From Actinomycetes bacterium (GTDB lineage Bacteria > Actinomycetota > Acidimicrobiia > Acidimicrobiales > Microtrichaceae), in contig JAEYSR010000207.1 of the NCBI GenBank assembly GCA_023434535.1, positions 1-64,000 on the forward strand: a stretch of DNA of 64,000 bases, in the 5' to 3' direction. Below, piece by piece: positions 36,225-43,867 of the stretch; within the stretch, counting starts at the first letter, position 1; the number at the start of each line of letters is the position of its first letter. The notes under the pieces are model-generated. The model had not been told where the DNA came from, searched no databases, and saw only the letters and a list, made by a program, of their open reading frames with translations. Both the position numbers and the translations under genes were made by a program.

Positions 36225-36848
36225 TCAGGACTCCTGGTCGAACACCGCCGGGTCCTGACCCGTCGGCTGACCCTCGAGCTCCGCCAGCTCCGTCTCCTCG
36301 ATCCGCGGCGACGACAGCTTGTCGCGCCCGGCCGCGACCGACTTGGCGATGCGCGCCAGCACGTTCTCGAAGCTGGCGAGCTTCTGGTCGCAGTAGTCCT
36401 CGGTCTCGCGCCGCATCCGCCGCGACACCGCCTCGGCGTCCTCGACGATCTGGCGGGCCCGGTGCTCGGCGGCCTTGACCACCTCGGTGCGCTGGACCAT
36501 CTGGGCGACACGGCTGCGGGCGTCCTCGATCAGGTCCTCGCCCTCCCGACGGGTCCGGGCCAGGAAGTCCTCGCGCTCCTTCAGGAGCCAGCGGGCCGAG
36601 CGCAGCTCGTCGGGCAGCCGCGACACCGCGTCGTCGAGGAGCTCGAGGAGCTCCTCGCGGTTGACGCGGACCGACGCCGACATCGGCATCCCGGGAGCGG
36701 CGTCGATGATGGAGATGACCCGTTCGAGGATCTCCTGCGCCTCGGGCATGCGGTACTGGTCGCTGCCCGATGCGGTGCGTCGGGACTGCGCGGGCCTGCG
36801 GGGCTCGGGCGGAGCGGCGCGACCGGACTCGTCGGCCGGGTTGCTCAT
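36225..36848 (-). CDS. DivIVA/SepIVA-like coiled-coil protein
   Basis: 207 residues with a disordered N-terminus and a long coiled coil (about 75-180: LLKEREDFLARTRREGEDL, VVKAAEHRARQIVEDAEAVS). The sequence around residues 36-70 (EILERVISIIDAAPGMPMSASVRVNREELLELL, in parts) matches the conserved start of actinobacterial 'cell division initiation' proteins near coaD. In mycobacteria the related SepIVA is essential for septation. Its start overlaps nothing upstream; its own start is shared with the coaD stop (ATGA). Confidence 0.82.
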   Translation of the reverse strand: MSNPADESGRAAPPEPRRPAQSRRTASGSDQYRMPEAQEILERVISIIDAAPGMPMSASVRVNREELLELLDDAVSRLPDELRSARWLLKEREDFLARTRREGEDLIEDARSRVAQMVQRTEVVKAAEHRARQIVEDAEAVSRRMRRETEDYCDQKLASFENVLARIAKSVAAGRDKLSSPRIEETELAELEGQPTGQDPAVFDQES

Positions 36849-37330
36849 CGGGTTCCTCCGAAGCGTTCGTTCAGCCGGGCCGAGACCGGGCCGGGGACCA
36901 TCGTGTCCACGTTCCCCCCGAAGCGGGCGACCTCTCGGATGAGCTTGGACGCCAGGAACGAGTTCTTGGACGCCGACGGGATGAACAGGGTGTCCACTCC
37001 CGACAGCGACCGGTTCATCTGGGCCATCTGCAGCTCGGACTCGAAGTCCGACACGGCCCGCAGCCCCTTGACGATGAACGACGCGCCGACGTCCCGGGCC
37101 AGATCCACGACCAGCGAGGAGAACATGGTGACCTCCACGTTGGGGAGGTGCGCCAGCGACTCCTCGATGAGCACCTGTCGCTCGTCGAGGGAGAAGAGCG
37201 GCTCGCCCTTCTGCGGGTTGCGCATGGCCGCGACCACGACCCGGTCGAAGAGCCGGGCCGCCGTCTCCACGATCTCCACGTGGCCGTTGTGGATCGGGTC
37301 GAACGACCCCGGGTACAGGACGGTGGTCAC
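36845..37330 (-). CDS. coaD: Phosphopantetheine adenylyltransferase
   Basis: Penultimate step of coenzyme A synthesis. The 161 residues show YPGSFDPIHNGHVEIV (nucleotidyl-transferase HxGH), KGLRAVSDFESELQMAQMNR (split here) and the C-terminal SSK-equivalent region SASKNSFLASKLIREVARFGG. Family length. It overlaps rsmD upstream and the DivIVA-like gene downstream, each by four bases. Confidence 0.97.
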   Translation of the reverse strand: MTTVLYPGSFDPIHNGHVEIVETAARLFDRVVVAAMRNPQKGEPLFSLDERQVLIEESLAHLPNVEVTMFSSLVVDLARDVGASFIVKGLRAVSDFESELQMAQMNRSLSGVDTLFIPSASKNSFLASKLIREVARFGGNVDTMVPGPVSARLNERFGGTR

Positions 37331-37956
37331 GAACCTGCTCCGCGGTCGAGCGGATCGGTCACGTGGAGGGTGGGAGGGGACCCCGTGAAGGTCAGCATCG
37401 TGACCACCGTACCGCCGTACCGGCGTTCCCTGAGGACGCTCCCGCCGTGCAGGTCGAGGACGTCCGCGAGCTCGCCGTCGTCACCTCCGAGGGAGCGGTC
37501 GGACTCGGCGACGACGACGGCATCCTCCGCCAGCAGAGGGACCAGACCGACCACCAGCTCGCTCCACCGGTCGAAGGCGTACGGCGGATCCGCGAGCACG
37601 AGGTCGAGAGGTCGGGCGAACGCCCGGCCGGCGCCGCCGACCGAGTCGAGCACGTCCCGACGCAGGACGGTGGCCCGGTCGCCGAGCCCCGTCGCGTCGA
37701 GGTTGGTCTCGACCGCGTCGATCGAGGCCCTCGCGCTGTCGACGAACGTGACGTGCTCGGCGCCCCGGCTCAGCGCCTCGACCCCCAGGGCACCGGATCC
37801 GGCGAAGAGGTCGGCCGCGATCGCGTCGTGCAGGACGCCCAGCGAGCCGAGGGCGTTGAACACCGACTCCCTGACCCGGTCGAGCGTGGGGCGGACGTCG
37901 TTGCCGGGCGGTGCGACCAGGCGACGACCGCGTGCGGAACCTGCGACGACCCTCAC
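37327..37956 (-). CDS. rsmD: 16S rRNA (guanine966-N2)-methyltransferase RsmD
   Basis: AdoMet-dependent methylation of G966. The 209 residues have RVVAGSARGRRLVAPPG at the start, DLFAGSGALGVEALSRGA for AdoMet, and the catalytic DPPY in LVLADPPYAF. The start codon is GTG at 37954-37956, directly against a small hairpin that may affect its translation. It is coupled to coaD by ATGA. Confidence 0.95.
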   Translation of the reverse strand: MRVVAGSARGRRLVAPPGNDVRPTLDRVRESVFNALGSLGVLHDAIAADLFAGSGALGVEALSRGAEHVTFVDSARASIDAVETNLDATGLGDRATVLRRDVLDSVGGAGRAFARPLDLVLADPPYAFDRWSELVVGLVPLLAEDAVVVAESDRSLGGDDGELADVLDLHGGSVLRERRYGGTVVTMLTFTGSPPTLHVTDPLDRGAGS

Positions 37957-37972
37957 GTGCTCAGTGGAGCAC
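37957..37972 (-). promoter_or_regulatory. Hairpin abutting the rsmD start codon
   Basis: GTGCTC, loop of four, GAGCAC: a perfect 6-bp stem whose base touches the GTG start and occupies the place of a ribosome site. It may limit initiation, or end the upstream lipoprotein transcript. Confidence 0.35.
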
Positions 37973-38004
37973 GCTTTCAGCCGACGAGCGCGGACGGCGG
38001 TCCT

Positions 38005-38784
38005 TCAGTCCTGAAGCGCGGACGGCGGCAGGGTCGGCAGCGACGACTCGGGCGTCACCGTGACGACGAACGCCATGCCGTCCTGCGCGATCGGCGTGTC
38101 CTGGGGGTCGACCTCCACGGCCCGCACGTCCTGGCCGGTCGCCACCGCGTCGGCCGAGTACACCCACAGCTGCACCTTCGTCGCGACGTCGCCGCACGTG
38201 AAATCCTCGCCGAAGGTGGCCCCGGCGATCCCCAGCGATGCGGTGGCCACCTGGATCTGCGCCGGCTCGGTCGTGGCGGGGAACGTCACGCTCCCGGCGG
38301 AGAGATCGACGCCGATCAGGTCCAGGAGCTCGCCGATGGTGGCGTCCTCCCCCGCCGTCGCGAGGTCGGGTGGCGCCACCGTGAACCGGCCGGAGCCGTC
38401 GGTGGAGACCCCGGTCGTCGCCGACGAGGCGGCGGCAGGCGGGTCGAGGAAGCGGCCGCAGACGTTCAGTCCGAGGCTGCCCGTGAACGTCTGGCCGACC
38501 GAGGGGCCCGGGCCGAGGTCGCCGACCTCGGACGGCGTGACCACCTTCGGTGCCATGCCGTGGGAGCCGTACGCCGTCGAGCCGTCCGACGAGGCGGCCC
38601 CGTCACCGTGACCCGAGGCGTGCGGGTCGGAGGCGGAGGTGACGGAGGAGTCGGCCGCCGACGAGTCGTCGGACCCGCACGAACCGGCCACCAGGGCGAG
38701 GGTGGCGACGGTGGCGACCACCACCAGGAGCGGCGCCAGGATCCGGGGACCCACGGCGCGACGGGACATCGACGGGGAGCTCAC
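38005..38784 (-). CDS. Secreted lipoprotein of unknown function
   Basis: 259 residues with a signal segment (ILAPLLVVVATVATLALVAGSC; lipobox VAGSC, Cys36), a Ser/Asp/His-rich linker containing DPHASGHGDG, and a C-terminal domain that repeats acidic beta-like segments (TIGELLDLIGVDLSAGSVTFP). Two cysteines near residues 109 and 195 may form a disulfide. I do not recognise the family. The GTG start at 38784 has CAAGAT six bases upstream, a variant of the leaderless -10 pattern. It sits between recG and rsmD, which are often neighbours. Confidence 0.7.
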   Translation of the reverse strand: MSSPSMSRRAVGPRILAPLLVVVATVATLALVAGSCGSDDSSAADSSVTSASDPHASGHGDGAASSDGSTAYGSHGMAPKVVTPSEVGDLGPGPSVGQTFTGSLGLNVCGRFLDPPAAASSATTGVSTDGSGRFTVAPPDLATAGEDATIGELLDLIGVDLSAGSVTFPATTEPAQIQVATASLGIAGATFGEDFTCGDVATKVQLWVYSADAVATGQDVRAVEVDPQDTPIAQDGMAFVVTVTPESSLPTLPPSALQD

Positions 38785-38850
38785 GGGAGGATCTTGGAGT
38801 GGGCGGCCGACCGGCGACTGGGTCGGAGGTCCCGAACCGGAGCGGAGACG

Positions 38851-41040
38851 TCAGGACTTGAGGAGGAACTCCTCGTCCTCCGGAGCGAGCAGCACGTCGA
38901 GCTCCTCGACCAGCCGGGGATGGTCGTCCAGACCGGAACCGTCGCCGACGAGCGCCAGCGCCTCCTCGCGGGCCACCTCGACCCAGTGGCGGTCGTGGCG
39001 CAACGAGGCGAGCTTCAGGTCGCTCATGCCCCGTTGGCGCTCGCCGAGGACGGTGCCCTCACCGCGGAGGTCGAGGTCCACCTCGGCCAGCTCGAAACCG
39101 TCGGTGGTCCGCACCATGGCCTCGAGCCGCGCCTCGCCGTCGGGAGTCAGCTCGCCGTGGGCCACGAGCACGCACCAGCTGGGCCGGTCGCTGCGCCCCA
39201 CGCGACCGCGCAGCTGGTGCAGCTGCGCGATGCCGAAGCGGTCGGCGTCGAGCACGACCATGACCGTGGCCTCGCCCACGTCGACACCGACCTCGATGAC
39301 CGTGGTCGCGACCAGGACGTCGAGCGCCCCGGAGCGGAACTGCTCCATGATCTCGGCCTTCTCGGCCGCCTTCATGCGGCCGTGCAGGAGACCCAGTCGG
39401 AGGCCGGACAGCTCGCCCAGCGCCAGCCGCTCGTAGGTCTCCTCCGCGGAGGACGCCTCCAGCTTGGGCGAGTCCTCGATGAGCGGGCGCACGACGTAGG
39501 CGCGGTTGCCCTCGGCGACCTGGTCACGGACCAGCTGCCACGCCTCGGCCTCCTGCTCCTGGCTGTGGGCCCACGAGGTGGTGATCGGGATGCGTCCGGG
39601 CGGGAGCTCGTCGAGGACGGTCGTGTCCAGGTCGCCGTAGACGGTCATCGCCGCGGTCCGGGGGATGGGCGTGGCGGTCATCACGAGGACGTCGGGCACG
39701 GTGCCGTCGGCGTTGGCGTCGCGGAGAGCGGCTCGCTGCTCCACGCCGAAGCGATGCTGCTCGTCGATCACCACGACGCCGAGCGACCGGAACTGCACGG
39801 CGTCCTGGATGAGCGCGTGGGTGCCGATCACGATGTCGACCGTGCCGTCGGCGAGGCCGGCCAGGATCCGACGACGCTCGGCCGCCGGCGTCCGGTTGGT
39901 GAGCAGCGCGATCCCCAACGGTCGCTCCCCCAGCAGGCTGCCGCCGTCGTCGGACAGCGTGACGCCGTCGAGCTGGTCCCGCACGCCGACCGCGTGCTGC
40001 TCGGCCAGCACCTCTGTCGGCGCCATGAGCGCTCCCTGGTGGCCGCCCTGGACCGCGGTCAGGAGAGCGGACATGGCCACCACCGTCTTGCCGGAGCCGA
40101 CGTCGCCCTGCAGCAACCGGTGCATGGGCACCGGGCCGGCCAGATCCGCGCGGATCGTCGCGACGGCTCGGGCCTGCGCCGCGGTCAGGTCGTACGGGAG
40201 GCCGCCGAGGTAGCGGGCGACCAGCCCCGGAGCGACGGCCCCGTCGTCGTCGACCGCGTGGCGGATGCCGACCGACGACGCCTCGATCTCCCGCTTGCGA
40301 CGCACGAGCGCGAGCTGCAGGCGGAACAGCTCGTCGAACACGAGTCGACGACGGGCCACCACCTCCTCGGCCATGGACGACGGCGCGTGGACGCCGGTGA
40401 AGGCCTGCTGGCGACCCATCAGGTCGTGGCGGTCGAGGATCGAGTCCGGCACCGGGTCGTCGATGCCGCGGTCGCGACTGCGGCGAAGGACCTGGGCCGC
40501 CCACTCCCCCAGCTCCCACGTGCTGAGGCGCGCCTTCTCCGACTGGGGGTAGATCGGCACGATGCGCCCGGTGCGGCCGCCGGCGGCGTCGCCGATCACG
40601 TCGACGATCGGGTTGGTCATCTGGCGCTGACCGCGGAACACCTCGATGCGGCCGAACATGGCCACCTCGAGGCCCGCGTCGTCGGGGCCGAGCTTCTTGA
40701 GCTGCTTCTCCCGCCACGGCTGGTTGAAGAAGGTGCAGCGCAACGAGCCGCTCCCGTCGCGGACCTCTGCCACCACGAACACCCGTCCGCCCCGGACGCG
40801 ACGGGCCGACACGGTCGCCACCCGACCGAGCACCAGCGCCTCCTCGCCCTCGGCGAGGTCCTGGATGCGGGCCTCCCTGGTCCGGTCCACGTAGCGGCGT
40901 GGGTAGTAGGTCAGGAGGTCGAGCAGGGTGTCGATGCCGAGGGTGCGCAGCCCGTCGAGCTTCTTGGGCCCGACGCCGGACAGCATCTCGACGCCCATCC
41001 CGGCGAGGTCGACGAGGGTGATCGGAGGGCGCTCGCTCAC
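38851..41040 (-). CDS. recG: ATP-dependent DNA helicase RecG
   Basis: Branch-migration helicase that remodels stalled forks. The 729 residues have the wedge domain (about 60-150), Walker A LQGDVGSGKTVVAMSAL, the DExH box VVIDEQHRFGVEQR, VMTATPIPRTAAM, and the TRG-like region LHGRMKAAEKAEIMEQF with RGRVGRSDRPSWC. The start is GTG at 41038-41040 and no clear ribosome site precedes it. Upstream lies palindrome C, so recG is probably transcribed separately from the DAK2 gene. Confidence 0.97.
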   Translation of the reverse strand: MSERPPITLVDLAGMGVEMLSGVGPKKLDGLRTLGIDTLLDLLTYYPRRYVDRTREARIQDLAEGEEALVLGRVATVSARRVRGGRVFVVAEVRDGSGSLRCTFFNQPWREKQLKKLGPDDAGLEVAMFGRIEVFRGQRQMTNPIVDVIGDAAGGRTGRIVPIYPQSEKARLSTWELGEWAAQVLRRSRDRGIDDPVPDSILDRHDLMGRQQAFTGVHAPSSMAEEVVARRRLVFDELFRLQLALVRRKREIEASSVGIRHAVDDDGAVAPGLVARYLGGLPYDLTAAQARAVATIRADLAGPVPMHRLLQGDVGSGKTVVAMSALLTAVQGGHQGALMAPTEVLAEQHAVGVRDQLDGVTLSDDGGSLLGERPLGIALLTNRTPAAERRRILAGLADGTVDIVIGTHALIQDAVQFRSLGVVVIDEQHRFGVEQRAALRDANADGTVPDVLVMTATPIPRTAAMTVYGDLDTTVLDELPPGRIPITTSWAHSQEQEAEAWQLVRDQVAEGNRAYVVRPLIEDSPKLEASSAEETYERLALGELSGLRLGLLHGRMKAAEKAEIMEQFRSGALDVLVATTVIEVGVDVGEATVMVVLDADRFGIAQLHQLRGRVGRSDRPSWCVLVAHGELTPDGEARLEAMVRTTDGFELAEVDLDLRGEGTVLGERQRGMSDLKLASLRHDRHWVEVAREEALALVGDGSGLDDHPRLVEELDVLLAPEDEEFLLKS

Positions 41041-41093
41041 GATCGACAGTTCACCACGCGGCCATGACGGGTGCGGGCAGTGCGTTCGTGCAC

Positions 41094-41147
41094 CCGCTCT
41101 GTTCGTCGAAACCGACGGAGAACCGTCGGTTCACGGGAACAGAGCGG
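41094..41147. terminator. Two-part palindrome, CTCTGT family copy C
   Basis: Outer stem CCGCTCTGTTC/GAACAGAGCGG (11 bp) and inner stem AACCGACGG/CCGTCGGTT (9 bp, loop AGAA), with a 5+5-base internal loop between them. It directly abuts the stop codon of the DAK2-like gene and probably ends that transcript. It is a sequence relative of copy D at 56023-56074. Confidence 0.65.
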
Positions 41148-42125
41148 TCATTCCGGGGCGAGGCCGATGTGCAGCTCCGACAGCGCGCCGGCGCCGGCCA
41201 GCGTCTCGACCACGGCTCCGGGGAAGGCCGTGGTCGCCTCCACCGTCCATCGCCGGCCCGTGCCGTCGAACACGAGCAGGTCGCTCAGCTCGTGGACCAG
41301 CACCTCGAGGTCCGCGGCCGCCTCGATGTCGGCGGCGGGGGCGGTGACGGCGCAGCGGATGAGGAAGCGCTGACCCGACGGCGCGGCACGGGTGGCCTCG
41401 CCGACGGCTCCGTCCTGCGGCGGTTCCGGGAGCGGATCGCCGGAGACGACGGCGGCCAGCGAGTCGAGGACGAGGAGGAACCCGGCCGCCGCGGCGTCGA
41501 CGGTGCCGCGCTCCGACAGCCGGGCGTCGACCAGCGGTCCCTGCTCCAGCTCGACCAGTCCTGCCTCCGCCGCGGACACCAGGACCTCGGCCAGGTCGGA
41601 ACCCGCGTCCGACGCGTCGAGCGCACCGTCCGCGGTCGCCGACATCACGGCCAGGAGGCAACCGGGGTGGGTCCCGTCGTCGCCCTCGGTCACGCGCTCG
41701 GCGCCGGCCTCGAGCGCCAGCGCCAGTCGCGCCGCGTCCACCCGGTCCGCGTTGCGCAGGGCTGCTCCCGCGCCGTCGAGGAAGCCGGCGAGGCGCTGGC
41801 CGGCAGCGGTGCGTGCCGCTGCGGCCGCACCGTCGGCCAGCCCCCTGCTCAGCGACGAGAAGTCCCGGCCGTCGCCGGCCCGGTCGCAGCCGGCGCTCAG
41901 GGTCGCGGCCAGGTCGGTCCCCGGTCCCGGGACCTCGGCGGCGCGGACCGCCGCGCGGTCCTCGTCGGCCACGGGGTCGTCGGGGTCCCAGTCGACCGAC
42001 GCGTCGAGCCGATCGAGCGCCTCGGCGTGCTGGTCCAGCACCGAGGCACACGCCCGCAGCGCGTCGAGGAACTCCGCAGGCGCCAGGCTCTGCGGTGACG
42101 ACGTGCTCAGCACCGTGGAGGCCAT
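41148..42125 (-). CDS. Degenerate DAK2 (DhaL/FakA-like) protein
   Basis: 325 residues at the place between rpmB and recG where actinobacteria usually encode a FakA-like DAK2 protein of about 550 residues. The order of helices and the segment VDAARLALALEAGAERVTEG...GTVDAAAAGFLLVLDSL look DhaL-derived, but the nucleotide-binding DGDTGTN loop is missing: the expected region reads RLDASVDWDPDDPV. It is therefore probably not a fatty-acid kinase. The ATG at 42125 is seven bases after a TACGAT -10 element; an in-frame ATG at 42134 is less likely. The family link is inference from weak similarity and position. Confidence 0.6.
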   Translation of the reverse strand: MASTVLSTSSPQSLAPAEFLDALRACASVLDQHAEALDRLDASVDWDPDDPVADEDRAAVRAAEVPGPGTDLAATLSAGCDRAGDGRDFSSLSRGLADGAAAAARTAAGQRLAGFLDGAGAALRNADRVDAARLALALEAGAERVTEGDDGTHPGCLLAVMSATADGALDASDAGSDLAEVLVSAAEAGLVELEQGPLVDARLSERGTVDAAAAGFLLVLDSLAAVVSGDPLPEPPQDGAVGEATRAAPSGQRFLIRCAVTAPAADIEAAADLEVLVHELSDLLVFDGTGRRWTVEATTAFPGAVVETLAGAGALSELHIGLAPE

Positions 42126-42132
42126 GGGGGTC

Positions 42133-42138
42133 ATCGTA
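42133..42138 (-). promoter_or_regulatory. -10 element of the DAK2-like gene (leaderless)
   Basis: TACGAT on the minus strand, seven bases before the ATG at 42125. It overlaps the alternative upstream ATG, which argues against that start. Confidence 0.45.
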
Positions 42139-42179
42139 GTGACGCCCGCCGTCGTCGGGCCCGGCGGAGCGAGGACGGG

Positions 42180-42872
42180 TCAGCCCCCGAAGAGCGCCGG
42201 TCGGCACGCCTCGGAGTAGCCGCCCGGCACGGTGCCGTCGAGGCTGTCGGCGGCCCGGACGACGCCCAGCGTCACGTCGAGCTGGAGGACCGTGCCGTTG
42301 GCGTCGGTGATCTGGAACAGGTCGTCCTCGAGCCGGACCGAGCGGACCTGGCCCGGGTCCGGCACCCCTGCGAGGTCGCAGTTCTGGCGCACCAGTCGGG
42401 CGAACGTGACCGCCGCCGCGGACTCCGCTCCGCTCGCCGCGTCGCCGCCCGGTCGTGCCGAAGGGGTGGCCGGCGCGGGCACCGGCGTCGTGGTGGCGGC
42501 GGCGCTCCCGCCATCGGCAGGAGCGGGTGCGGCCGTCGTCGGCGCCGCGGTGGTGGGCGGCTCCGTGTCGGCCACGGCCGAAGTGGTCGTCTCCGGAGGA
42601 GCGGTCGTGGCCTCGGCCGCTGTCTCGGGCGCCGGGCTCGCCGGCTCCTCGGACTCGGCGGCGGTGCTCCCCTCGTGGGCGGCGGGAGGATCGACGACGA
42701 CGGCCCCGTCGAGCCCGGCGGCGCGGATCACCAGCCCCGCCATCACGAACGCCACCACCGCCGCGGCGAGCACGACGAGGATCCAGGTCCCGCTGTCGCC
42801 GTCGTGGCCGCCGTCCTCGTCCTCACTGCCGTGTCCGTCGTGACCGCCGTGATCGCCGCCGCTCGCCGCCAT
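42180..42872 (-). CDS. Single-pass membrane protein with Thr/Pro/Ala-rich linker
   Basis: 230 residues: a His/Gly/Asp-rich cytoplasmic start (GGDHGGHDGHGSEDEDGGHD), one transmembrane helix (WILVVLAAAVVAFVMAGLVI, about 29-48), about 100 residues of Thr/Ala/Pro linker, and a small extracytoplasmic domain (about 150-230) with two cysteines (RQNCDLAG, SEACRPALF). The His/Asp-rich start could bind metal. The ATG at 42870-42872 follows GGGAGGGG; a longer frame exists upstream. Function unknown. It is divergent from rpmB. Confidence 0.72.
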   Translation of the reverse strand: MAASGGDHGGHDGHGSEDEDGGHDGDSGTWILVVLAAAVVAFVMAGLVIRAAGLDGAVVVDPPAAHEGSTAAESEEPASPAPETAAEATTAPPETTTSAVADTEPPTTAAPTTAAPAPADGGSAAATTTPVPAPATPSARPGGDAASGAESAAAVTFARLVRQNCDLAGVPDPGQVRSVRLEDDLFQITDANGTVLQLDVTLGVVRAADSLDGTVPGGYSEACRPALFGG

Positions 42873-42982
42873 CGCACACCCCTCCCGTGTCCGTCCGGTT
42901 CTCCGTGTCGGATCGCCTCCGTCCACGATGGGAGAACCGAGCCGCTCCCACAAGTCGGATCTCGGACCGTCGACCGGCCTGC

Positions 42983-43011
42983 TTGGGCCCGCCGGCTCCG
43001 GCGACTACAGT
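42983..43011 (+). promoter_or_regulatory. rpmB promoter
   Basis: TTGGGC (42983-42988) and TACAGT (43006-43011) separated by 17 bases, the best-formed promoter in the window. Predicted start near 43018. Confidence 0.65.
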
Positions 43012-43017
43012 GTCGGG

Positions 43018-43095
43018 TCGGCCGATGAGCGGGTTCGCCCTCGGCCGAGCGCTCCCCTCGTGGGAGACCCGATGGACCTCGCCACCGTGGGTGGC
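43018..43095 (+). promoter_or_regulatory. Three tandem hairpins in the rpmB leader
   Basis: TCGGCCGA/TCGGCCGA enclosing GGG-TTCG-CCC (43018-43048, beginning at the predicted +1), CTCCC/GGGAG (43052-43066), and GCCACC/GGTGGC (43081-43095). They fill most of the 120-base leader of the L28 mRNA. Possible autoregulatory leader. Confidence 0.6.
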
Positions 43096-43138
43096 AACCC
43101 CGCCCGAGCGTGGCGGAACGACCGGAGAAGAGACAGTC

Positions 43139-43348
43139 ATGGCCGCCGTGTGTGAGATCTGCGACAAGCGACCCTCGTTCGGGATGAACCTGAGCCACTC
43201 CCACCGCCGCACCCGGCGTCGCTGGAACCCGAACATCCAGCGGATCCGCGTGGCCACGCCGAGCGGCACCAAGCGCATGAACGTCTGCACCGGTTGCATC
43301 AAGTCGGGCAAGGTCACCAAGCCCGTCACCGCCCGTCCGTCGGCCTGA
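43139..43348 (+). CDS. rpmB: 50S ribosomal protein L28
   Basis: bL28 of 69 residues: CEICDKRPSFGMNLSHSHRRT, RRWNPNIQRIRV, MNVCTGCIKSGKV. Both CxxC pairs are present (zinc-containing form). ATG at 43139 follows GGAGAAGAG. It is divergent from the membrane-protein gene and has its own promoter with a long structured leader. Confidence 0.96.
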   Translation: MAAVCEICDKRPSFGMNLSHSHRRTRRRWNPNIQRIRVATPSGTKRMNVCTGCIKSGKVTKPVTARPSA

Positions 43349-43417
43349 CCCACAAGCCTGCCGGCACCCCTCCACCGCCGGCGGACGAGGACCTTCGTCA
43401 CTTCCGTCGCCCCCGCT

Positions 43418-43447
43418 TTGCCGCGCCTTCGCGGCCCCCGGTACGGT
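43418..43447 (+). promoter_or_regulatory. Promoter upstream of the cold-shock-like gene and pckG
   Basis: TTGCCG (43418-43423) and TACGGT (43442-43447), 18 bases apart, with predicted start near 43454. A perfect CCTCCC/GGGAGG stem (43465-43479) follows. Confidence 0.5.
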
Positions 43448-43551
43448 GAGTGACGGGCCGACGGCCTCCCTCCGGGAGGTCAGCACTCAGGAGCCCAGCA
43501 CCCCATGATCCCAGCGACGGCGAGCGGAGAGAGCGTGGAACGGACGGCATC

Positions 43552-43806
43552 GTGCAAGGCGTGATCAAGTCCTACGACCCCGTGACCCGCGACGGCCTCG
43601 TCGTCCGAGACACGGATCTGGTCGAGCACGACCTCGCGCCCGATGCCCTCGACGGCACGTTGTTCCGCATGCTCCGCCAGGGCCAGCGGGTGCAGTACGA
43701 CCTGGACGACCAGGGGCGGGCCACGGCCCTCCAGCTGGGTTCAGAGGTCGACATGGGCACACCGACCTTCCGGGCGCATGCTGAGCCAGCGCCCGAGACG
43801 GTCTGA
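43552..43806 (+). CDS. Small cold-shock-like (OB-fold) protein
   Basis: 84 residues: [28 protein letters not shown] (in parts) and [23 protein letters not shown]. The GxIKSYDP...GxV pattern and RQGQRVxYDL resemble cold-shock-domain proteins, but the two aromatic RNP motifs are poor, so nucleic-acid binding is uncertain. GTG at 43552 starts at the first beta strand; an in-frame GTG at 43450 would add 34 residues of unlikely sequence. It lies 61 bases before pckG and may share its transcript. Confidence 0.65.
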   Translation: MQGVIKSYDPVTRDGLVVRDTDLVEHDLAPDALDGTLFRMLRQGQRVQYDLDDQGRATALQLGSEVDMGTPTFRAHAEPAPETV

Positions 43807-43867
43807 GACACCGACGGCATTCCGCTCACACACCGAGTTTTCGGCCCAACAGAGACCGGGGAGAACG

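Noticed and set aside
37363..41067. Plus-strand open frame of about 1234 codons opposite recG and neighbours
   Set aside because: It runs across several genes with clear homology on the other strand and has no recognisable motif.
43830..43841. CCGA-GTTT-TCGG hairpin before pckG as a terminator
   Set aside because: The stem is only 4 bp, with nothing to support a role.
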